Shown here piece by piece: positions 4,916 through 11,900 of a stretch of 13,470 bases of DNA. The DNA lies in NCBI GenBank assembly GCA_018830585.1, contig JAHJSD010000009.1:1-13470 (forward strand), written 5' to 3'. A model generated the notes under the pieces. That model was not told the origin of the DNA, did no database searches, and worked only from the letters and a program-made list of their open reading frames with translations. The position numbers and the translations under genes were made by a program. The number at the start of each line of letters is the position of its first letter. The stretch's first letter is position 1. The stretch is from Patescibacteria group bacterium (lineage in GTDB: Bacteria > Patescibacteriota > Microgenomatia > UBA12405 > JAHJSD01).

Positions 4916-7726
4916 ATGCGCCGAGGAAAGGATGTTCCGGAGTCGAGGGCATTGGTGGTGATAGGGCCTGAAAGCCAATGGTTGGCTTTACCGGATTTGT
5001 CTTCCGGCGAGGAAAGCAGTGCTTCTTTAATTAGATCCGCAACGAGACTGGTGCAAGGAAGGATTAGCCGAGTAGTCAATGAAATCCGTTTGGCTCAGCC
5101 GGTAGGCCAGATCATGAGGTTGCCTTTAGGAAAAAAGGAGAGAGTTTTAGCAGTTTCTGAACAGTTATCGGGGAAATCAGGGCAATTAAGGGAATCGGGG
5201 GGATTAGGGGGGTTAGGGAGATTAGGGGTGTTGGGGAAATCGGGAGCAGAGAGTCTTCGCCCCGTTTCACTGGGGGGAGAAAGGGCCATTGTTGTCGGGA
5301 CCTCGCTTTCCGGAAAAGAACCGAGATTGGTACGGCAGACAAGAACGGTTAAATCTGAACCAGTAAAAACGGCAAAAGATTTTAGAGGGAGACCAACCCG
5401 CCCGGTTCAATTTTTCGAAGCAGGACAAAGAAATCTTTTTGATGGCTTATTTAATGTTTTTCAGCCGAGAGAATTAGTTTTGGTTCCGGCCGGAGCTTCA
5501 GCTGTTTCAAGACCGGTAGTTCCGGTTAAAGACTTTTCGAGATTTACCGAATTTGGGAGTTCTGAGGATGGAAAGAAATCAGGAAGGCAGATTAGGGCGA
5601 TTGGGGGGATTGGGGAGATTATAAAATCACCAGAAGAAAATGCAATGGAACGAAAAGAACAGAAGGGCGGTTTTCTTTCGGGTCTTAGGCGATTGGTTCG
5701 ACCGGAAAGAACTTCTTTGGTGACAGAACCGCAACCGTTCGGGCGAGTGGATCGAAGACCGGGGGGGAGGGCTCTCCGGGTATCTGGGATAGCGGCACGG
5801 AGTAATCGACCCGTGATTGAGGCGGTTGCTGTTGAACCTCTTAGTCTTCAGCAACAACCGCAATTAGGTGGTGGAAGATCAAGAGAACAGCAAAGGCGGG
5901 TTGTTGCGGGAGTAACGACGGAAGAACATAGTTCGGCAACTGTTAGACAAGCGGTCGGGCCGGGGAGGAGGGTCGACAGGAGGATATTTTTGAGGCTTGG
6001 CGGCACTGCCTTAAGCGCGGCGGCATTAGCCGCTTGCGCTCCTGCTCCGGTGAGAAAAACAATTGAGGTTCTTGCCACCGCGGTACCTTCCGAAACGCCA
6101 AAGCCTACGAGAACTGCTGTTTCTACTGTCACAGGGGGTGTTGCTTCGAAAACCCCTGTTTCAACAAAGGCCTCGATAGAAGCACCTAAGACACCAACTC
6201 CGAAAATTGTTGAACAAACTCCGGTTCCAACAGCGACAGAAGATCCTAAAGTAAGGGAAGAGGGGGAAAGACAAACCAGGTTAGCCGTATCGCCCCAATT
6301 AGTATGGCTTAGCCCGGAAGATAAAAACCGCCTTTTGCACGAGTCAAACCCAAACAAAGATGATGTGGAAAAACAAACCAACGCCCTTCGGCTTTGCGCC
6401 CAAAAATGGGTCCAAGAAAAGGAATTTGGTTATGCCGGCGGTGTGGTAAACAGGGCCAAATTAGTTGTTTTTAACCGAGAAGACGGGACTGTTTTGGTGG
6501 GATTGGAATTGGTTGATCCAAGAGGAGTCGGAGATTATGCTCCGGGCAATTTAGTCTTTGCCTTGAATGTTGAGCAGTCGGTTGAAAAAGAAATTTTAAT
6601 ACCAATTAGCTACCAAGAGGCCGATGCCTTGCCCACCGAACGCAGACCGGAACCTACTTTCGTTACCGTTAATGTTGATGGTTTGCTGGGAACGGACTTG
6701 GAAGGAAACCCGATCACTGCCGATGGTCTTGCTCTGGAAGATGGGACCTTTGTCGCTTACCGTAAAGAAATGAAGATTGGCCGGATAAACCCAAGACATA
6801 TTGGTAAAAGAGCGGGTAGCGATCAAAGTGAAACTTATCCCGGTTGGGAGCTAACCAAGCAGGGGCGAACTGCTTACGTGGAACAGAATCCTAGCGGCTT
6901 AACGGAGGAGCAAAGGCGTCAGTGGAAATTATTTTACGAAGACATTGAGCCGGAAACGGCGGAGTTAAAAAAACAGGGAGCGGTGATTAATTTTGACTTT
7001 CAGTCATCCATTTTCCCTTCAGTGGTGGAAGGCGAGAACGGTCAGGCAATGGCTGTTTGGAGCAGTAAAAAAGGAACTTGGCTTGAGGCGAAGATTTTAC
7101 CGGTAAAAACGGATAAACAGGATAAGTCTTTGAGCTGTGAATCTTCCGCCGCGGGAATGATAGCTCAATATTTTAATCCTAATCCTCCGAAGGATTACTC
7201 AACTTGGGAAGAATATATTATGAGTATTCCGCTAAATTGTAATCCTGATAAAGGTTATCGGGGAGCAATTAATGGCGGATTGAGCACCAGTTGCGACGCC
7301 GCGGCAGGATTGGGTTATGGCGTTCACGCGGAACCGGTTGCCAAGATACTTCAGAAGGCCGGTTTAGACGCCGAGGCTGTTTACAGCGTCGATTTTAATT
7401 GGCTGAAAGAACAGATCGATAACGGTTCCTTGGCCGTAGTCTGGGTTTCCGGCAAAACAGATCCGTTGGTGGAATGGCACCAGGACGATGACGAAAGTAA
7501 ATACTATACTATTTTGGGGGAGCATGCTATCACGGTAGTCGGCTATTTTGTTGACCGTCATCAGGAAGGAGAAAAAACGGTCGAAAAAACCTTTTTTGTA
7601 ACTAATGATCCGACCAGCGGCACCCAGTATCCAGTTGCCGGTTTTTATAACTGGGGTCTTTTTAATAACATGACGCTGGTGGTTAGAGGTCTTAATAACA
7701 GGCGCGAGCCGAAATTTGAGTCTTAA
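4916..7726 (+). CDS. Tat-type lipoprotein-like protein with C39-like cysteine peptidase domain and long N-terminal extension
   Basis: 936 residues in four parts. Residues 1-350 are low-complexity and rich in Arg, Gly, Pro and Glu, with a three-residue S/L-G-x repeat at about 85-110; I recognise no domain there. Residues 355-374 read RRIFLRLGG, then an Ala/Leu stretch and LAAC, a twin-arginine plus lipobox signal but deep inside the frame. Residues 385-445 are a Thr/Pro linker, typical outside the membrane. Residues 455-735 form an unrecognised domain. Residues 735-925 look like a Peptidase_C39_2 (papain-like) fold with nucleophile C741 in LSCESSAAGM, H870 in GEHAITVVGY and D898 in VTNDP; all three expected catalytic residues are present. 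It probably cleaves or modifies surface peptides, with substrate unknown. If the start at 4916 is used, the Tat signal is not terminal. In-frame TTG 5990, preceded by AGGAGG, is an alternative start. Confidence 0.8.
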   Translation: MRRGKDVPESRALVVIGPESQWLALPDLSSGEESSASLIRSATRLVQGRISRVVNEIRLAQPVGQIMRLPLGKKERVLAVSEQLSGKSGQLRESGGLGGLGRLGVLGKSGAESLRPVSLGGERAIVVGTSLSGKEPRLVRQTRTVKSEPVKTAKDFRGRPTRPVQFFEAGQRNLFDGLFNVFQPRELVLVPAGASAVSRPVVPVKDFSRFTEFGSSEDGKKSGRQIRAIGGIGEIIKSPEENAMERKEQKGGFLSGLRRLVRPERTSLVTEPQPFGRVDRRPGGRALRVSGIAARSNRPVIEAVAVEPLSLQQQPQLGGGRSREQQRRVVAGVTTEEHSSATVRQAVGPGRRVDRRIFLRLGGTALSAAALAACAPAPVRKTIEVLATAVPSETPKPTRTAVSTVTGGVASKTPVSTKASIEAPKTPTPKIVEQTPVPTATEDPKVREEGERQTRLAVSPQLVWLSPEDKNRLLHESNPNKDDVEKQTNALRLCAQKWVQEKEFGYAGGVVNRAKLVVFNREDGTVLVGLELVDPRGVGDYAPGNLVFALNVEQSVEKEILIPISYQEADALPTERRPEPTFVTVNVDGLLGTDLEGNPITADGLALEDGTFVAYRKEMKIGRINPRHIGKRAGSDQSETYPGWELTKQGRTAYVEQNPSGLTEEQRRQWKLFYEDIEPETAELKKQGAVINFDFQSSIFPSVVEGENGQAMAVWSSKKGTWLEAKILPVKTDKQDKSLSCESSAAGMIAQYFNPNPPKDYSTWEEYIMSIPLNCNPDKGYRGAINGGLSTSCDAAAGLGYGVHAEPVAKILQKAGLDAEAVYSVDFNWLKEQIDNGSLAVVWVSGKTDPLVEWHQDDDESKYYTILGEHAITVVGYFVDRHQEGEKTVEKTFFVTNDPTSGTQYPVAGFYNWGLFNNMTLVVRGLNNRREPKFES
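5170..5244 (+). repeat. Nine G-tracts in a roughly 9-nt periodic array inside the coding region
   Basis: G-runs of 3-6 lie at 5170, 5180, 5190, 5197, 5207, 5216, 5225, 5233 and 5242, with all loops 7 nt or less. This satisfies the usual G3+N1-7 quadruplex pattern more than twice over. The unit, about GGGGNATTA, encodes a three-residue repeat (SGK SGQ LRE SGG LGG LGR LGV LGK SGA). Shorter related segments lie at 5595-5615 (same gene, IRA IGG IGE) and 4493-4516 (intergenic). Confidence 0.7.
5978..5992 (+). promoter_or_regulatory. Internal AGGAGG six nt before an in-frame TTG
   Basis: AGGAGG (5978-5983) encodes the twin arginines R355-R356, and TTG at 5990-5992 is codon 359. As a ribosome site and start codon this would produce a short lipoprotein precursor (M)RLGGTALSAAALAAC without the Arg pair. 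Coincidence is quite possible because AGG is a common Arg codon in this gene. Confidence 0.3.
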
Positions 7727-7797
7727 GCAGTGGTGCTTTTCCGCTAATAAAAAAGCTCAGACAAAACTTGAACTTTTTTATACACGAACCAAGAAAA

Positions 7798-7886
7798 CCT
7801 GCCTGCCCCGTACCGCCACAGTGGGATACCCCACGTGGTTTCCCATCTGGCCTGCCGGTTTACCCGCCGGTGGGAGGGCAGGCAGG
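7798..7886. mobile_element. 89-bp palindromic insertion element (MITE- or REP-like)
   Basis: The ends are perfect 11-bp inverted repeats, CCTGCCTGCCC (7798-7808) and GGGCAGGCAGG (7876-7886). The sequence on either side (7777-7799 and 7889-7897) is contiguous at 4631-4662, so this looks like a filled site beside an empty one. The insertion point is ambiguous by the dinucleotide CC, which is either a 2-bp target duplication or chance. Internal stems include GTGGG/CCCAC (7821-7834). It has no coding capacity and would need a transposase in trans. The family is not one I can name. Confidence 0.6.
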
Positions 7887-7933
7887 CCATGGGTTTACTC
7901 GTAGACAAATTGGTTTTCTGGTTTAAGTATCTT

Positions 7934-7948
7934 CGCCCCAACGGGGCG
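7934..7948 (+). terminator. Possible weak terminator hairpin after the C39-like gene
   Basis: CGCCCC (7934-7939) and GGGGCG (7943-7948) form a perfect 6-bp GC stem with a 3-nt AAC loop, followed by TTTGGATT. The T-tract is short, and the hairpin lies 208 nt after the gene, so assignment as a terminator is tentative. Confidence 0.35.
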
Positions 7949-7974
7949 TTTGGATTGGTACCACGGGTTTTCCT

Positions 7975-8017
7975 CCTTCGCTGTCCTTAGCCTTTGGCGG
8001 CGGACAGCTACGGAAGG
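7975..8017. repeat. 43-nt structured repeat, copy B
   Basis: 42 of 43 positions are identical to 2777-2819. The nested stems GCTGTCC/GGACAGC (7980-7986 with 8002-8008) and GCC-TTT-GGC are retained. GGTACC sites occur on both sides, suggesting a wider imperfect palindrome. Confidence 0.75.
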
Positions 8018-8069
8018 ACGAGGTACCCGTAGGGCTCCATCTTCTTAAGTGAAACGATCCTGCTGACAG

Positions 8070-8098
8070 TTGACATGCCTTTGATGATCGTCTAAATT
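8070..8098 (+). promoter_or_regulatory. Sigma-70-type promoter for the surface-protein operon
   Basis: Perfect TTGACA (8070-8075), a spacer of exactly 17 nt, then TAAATT (8093-8098, 4 of 6 to TATAAT). The predicted transcript starts near 8105, leaving a leader of about 34 nt before ATG 8139. It would drive the three coupled genes that follow. Confidence 0.55.
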
Positions 8099-8138
8099 TA
8101 GTTAGCAATAATTTTTACTGATTTTTACTGTTTACGGA

Positions 8139-8972
8139 ATGGATCTACCACTAAATAATGAGGAAAATCCTCAGGCAGTAACGCAACCGGTTAGCTTGCC
8201 GCCGGAACCAAAGAGAAAACCGCCGTTTTTTTTATGGCTTATCGGGGGTTTACTTTTGGGGATAATTATTGGGGAAGGAATCTTATATTTCCGTTCAAGT
8301 GGGTTAAGCAAAAAGGCTAAACCGCAGGAAGCCAAGACGGAAGCCGGTCAAAAATTTATTCCTACCGAAGCACAGCCTCAGTCTTCAGATATTAAAGACT
8401 TTTTTAATTGGCCCGGCTGGTTAGTTTCCGGTGTTGAAATCAGTCAGGATGGAGGTTCTATAATCATTTCCGGTCTTCAAGAGGCAAATTGGTTATTAGT
8501 TAAAAACGATGACCCTTCTTCTTGGCCAAAGGTAGTTGGTGATTTCGAGATTAGTTTTAGCATAAAGACCGAACTTTTTCCTGAAGTTAATAATAATTCC
8601 AGCGTTGTTATTAAAATCGAAAATCAACCAGCTGATTCCAGCAAAACAAATTATCTCCAATTAACTTATTACAGTGCTTCATCAGAAGTGTCATTCGAAA
8701 CATCAATAAATTCGAATTATATTAAATTAGGAAGAAGTTTGCTGCCGGAGCCGAAAAAACTGAAGCTTCAATTTAAGAATATTGGCAGCGACAAACCAGA
8801 AACTCTCACTGTCTTTGACAATCAAACAGGTCAGCAGATTTTTGAAAAACAGTTTTCAGATGTTCTTTTTGATAATAATTCTTTTTTTGGGTTAAGTTTT
8901 GATTTAGAAAAAGGAATTAAATCCTTAACGATTTCGGACTTAGTTTTAACCGGTTTAGAAAAGACGATATAA
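8139..8972 (+). CDS. Single-pass membrane protein with lectin-like (jelly-roll) extracellular domain
   Basis: 277 residues. Residues 1-29 are Pro/Asn/Glu-rich and end in basic KRK (25-27), followed by one TM helix (about 30-51, FFLWLIGGLLLGIIIGEGIL), which predicts N-in, C-out topology. A Lys/Glu/Gln linker leads to a beta-rich domain (about 95-277) with alternating strands such as FEISFSIKTEL, SSVVIKIEN, NYLQLTYYS, KLKLQFKNIG and KSLTISDLVLTGL. This arrangement resembles concanavalin-like/LamG or DUF1080-type jelly rolls, which often bind glycans; no catalytic residues are recognisable. There is no Cys. The gene follows a good promoter, and the next gene starts 2 nt past its stop, so both proteins are probably made together. 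It may anchor or assist the giant surface protein. The fold call is from strand pattern only. Confidence 0.72.
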   Translation: MDLPLNNEENPQAVTQPVSLPPEPKRKPPFFLWLIGGLLLGIIIGEGILYFRSSGLSKKAKPQEAKTEAGQKFIPTEAQPQSSDIKDFFNWPGWLVSGVEISQDGGSIIISGLQEANWLLVKNDDPSSWPKVVGDFEISFSIKTELFPEVNNNSSVVIKIENQPADSSKTNYLQLTYYSASSEVSFETSINSNYIKLGRSLLPEPKKLKLQFKNIGSDKPETLTVFDNQTGQQIFEKQFSDVLFDNNSFFGLSFDLEKGIKSLTISDLVLTGLEKTI

Positions 8973-8974
8973 TT

Positions 8975-11900
8975 GTGGTCAGAAACAACAAAACACTTCG
9001 GTTACTAAGTTTGTTTTTATTTTTACTTGGAGGGTTTTTTAGTTTGCCCGCTTTTTTCGGGGAACTAACCGCCTCCGCGTGCGGAGAAAAAGGTTGTTTA
9101 AATGAGAGTAATGGTTCCACTCAAGATTGCAGCTTGTGCGAGAATTGCACAATGTTGGGCTGTATAAACGACGGCAGCTGCTGCAGCACAAATTGTTCGG
9201 GAGTGAGTACCTCTGGTTGTTCGGTTACAACTGGAGTTTACTGTGACTTGGGTAGTCCGTCTTGTCGAATGGCTGGCGGAAGCTGTGCCGGAAACTGTAT
9301 TCCTCATTGTGGTAAAGCCTGCGGTTCGAGTTGCAAAGTTACTTGTAGTAATTGCACCAACTTTACAAATTGTCCTGCTTGTTCAGCGACGGCTACACCA
9401 ACCCCCACGGCAACACCCGTTAATACGCCGGGGCCATTAACGCCGGCGAATACGCCGAAGCCGCCAAACACGCCGGTGCCTGGGGGTTGTACGAATATCA
9501 CCTATATGCCCAACCCAGCCTCACCACTGGCTAATCAATCGATGACAGTTAATATCAGTCGGGTTGGGGCGACGTCATGTTTTGGGAATTGGGATAATGT
9601 CCAATTTTTCTTGGATGGGGTTCAGCAATCCGGCGGATCACTTTGCTATGACGACCACAGTACTAATTGTGGTGAAGGCTACCACTGGCATGTTAATAGC
9701 GGTAGTGCAGGGCAACATCAGATGAGGTTTGGAATCAATGGCGGTGCTTGTCTTTGTAATATTGCTTCTTTCACTACTCAGCCTGTCAACGCATGGGTTC
9801 AGGGTCGGGTGGCCAACTATCAAGGAAGTGCATCCGCCGGTTGCCCTTATAATACTTATTGGGGTCACTGCGCAGAAGGAGCTTGCCCAATAGGTTATTG
9901 TGTTAATACCCCAAGCTTGACTGTGGTTTGCAATGGGCCTTCCGGAAGCCGTACCAGCACCTGGAGCTGTAACGGTTGTGGAGCATTTTATTCTACGGGT
10001 ACAGGATATTTTTATGCTGGTGATTCTGTTACTTGTACTGTTTCTAGTTTACCATCTGGCTACCGCTTGGCAGAGTTTTTATGTCCTAATGCTAGTTTGG
10101 CCAGTTCATCTTGTTTTGGCACACTAACAGCCAACAATAATGACTGGTGGTTTTTGATTGAGCCGATTCCGACACCGACAATAGTGCCGCCGACCCTGAC
10201 CCCAACCAATACTCCAACCAATACTCCAACCAATACCCCGACCAATACACCGACACTAGTGCCGCCGACAGCAACCCCGACGCCCTGCGCAGGAACTTGG
10301 AGCGGTTTGGGCGCTTGCAGCAACAGCTGCGGCAATGGAACCCAGTCAAGAACCTGCAATTGTCCGGCAGGGTGTTATAGCTACTCCGGCTGTACCGGCC
10401 CGGCGGCCAGTTGCGGCGGCACCGATACCAGCTCTTGCTGTATTTGCTCCGCGAGCTGTTCCTGCACCCTTTGCGGAGCCGGTTGCGGCGTTTACTGCGG
10501 TTACAGAACCGTTGCCGGCAAGCGCTGCTGCGGATCCGGTTGTGAACAAAACTGCGATTACGCTTGTCCTTGTTTTGAGTGTGAGGACTGCTCCCCTGCT
10601 TGCGGGCAGGCAAGAGACTGCGGGCCGGATTGCCCGAACACTGATATTGGTAATTGTGATACAGAGTCTGGAGACGGGGTCTTTTGCGGCGATCCTATCC
10701 CTGACGATCCCTGCGGCGGGGATTGCGAAGACGAAGCAGATTGGCGCTACGACCGGCTCAACTTACCGGCCAGCAATATCAGTATTGTTCATGGATTGTC
10801 TTTCCCGGTTAGAGGCTGGGCTTGCGATCTTAATTTGGCTGCCAGCACCGGAGTAAACAGTATCTTAGTTCAGGAGGGCGGAACGACGCTGTTCACCCTG
10901 AGCCAGAACGAGAATAGGAATGATGTCCTTTCTTCCGGTTACTGCAATGTTTTACGATCCGGTTTCAACCATAGTTTGAGCACTGCCGGCTGGTCATTGG
11001 GCAGTCACACGATTTATTTTATTGCTGATAACGCTGTTGGCGGCTGCCCGGGAGATTGGGAAGTTGAAAATAGCAATACTCCGATTGTGATAACCATTAC
11101 CAATAACCCTCCGGTTAATGTTTCTTTAACTCCGAACAGCGGCGATATTTGCCGTGATCATTACGGACCTGAAGTGGATTTCACCGCGGTTTACCGCGAC
11201 ACCGACCTTCAGTCGGCGGTTCCCGGCCGGGATCATGATGTCAGAATTGGCCAAGTCAGGTTTGGCGAAGCCTCTGATCCGCTGGCGCTGATTACCTATA
11301 CCGATAATGAATCCGGTTCCAATACGATCAGTTTTGCCTACGGCAACAATATCTCTATGGAAAGCAGTTCGGTCAGCGCTGTTGACGGAGGTAATTTAAG
11401 CCTGAGTTTCACTTTGGACTTTTCCGCTTTTTCAATCGAGGACTATGGCAATTACAATCTTTATCTGCGTTCCACCGATTGGGCCGGCGCTACCGACGGC
11501 TGGGATTTGATGGGAGATTTGGATATTTGGAACTGCGATCAGGTTTTAATTGACGGCACAGTCTATGATCTGACTCTGATTTTTCCCTACACTACTTGCG
11601 CCGACTTGGACCCGGCAGTGGCGCCCCCGATGGCTTCGGTGACGGTTGATTTTGACTGCGGCGCCGACGGCGCGTTTACCGAGACTACTGATTCAAGCGG
11701 TTCTTACTCAACTACCCTTCCCTATGAATCCAATTGCCAATATGCTTTAACTTACCCGGGGTATTTCAATGATCTTGCCGACTTGACCGGTTGCGGCGGG
11801 TCTTGCGAAGAAGGTTTAACCGGCTTGGTTCAAGTAGAACCATCATCGGAGCCTTTCTACCAAGCAGCGATTGATTTTGGCATGTCCGGCGCCGGCAGTC

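Larger units (their letters stand above)
7727..8138. other. Non-coding gap with palindromic insertion, repeats and promoter
   Basis: 412 nt without a supportable gene. It contains imperfect outer arms GAACCAAGAAAACC (7786-7799) and GGTTTTCTGGTTT (7912-7924), the 89-bp insertion between them, a CGCCCC/GGGGCG hairpin, copy B of the 43-nt repeat, and a promoter for the downstream operon. A doubled ATTTTTACTG-like decamer lies just before ATG 8139. Confidence 0.6.

Noticed and set aside
5848..6381. 177-residue frame on the - strand opposite the Tat/linker region
   Set aside because: It mirrors the Thr/Pro/Ala-rich coding strand, with no domain, promoter or ribosome site of its own.
4916..7726. 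C39 domain as part of a bacteriocin ABC exporter
   Set aside because: There is no ABC-transporter TM or ATPase region, and the domain is at the C-terminus of a lipoprotein-like protein.
9380..9480. Thr/Pro repeat considered as a mini-satellite separate from the gene
   Set aside because: It is in-frame, matches the common TPTP linker of secreted proteins, and its codons vary too much to be a DNA repeat.
10092..10613. 173-residue - strand frame opposite the Cys-rich region
   Set aside because: Arg/Ser/Cys-rich shadow of the main gene with no start signals.
10335..10856. 173-residue Ala/Pro-rich + frame within the giant surface protein
   Set aside because: It is a by-product of GC-rich TGC/GGC codons; the Cys-rich frame runs unbroken through it with recognisable domains.
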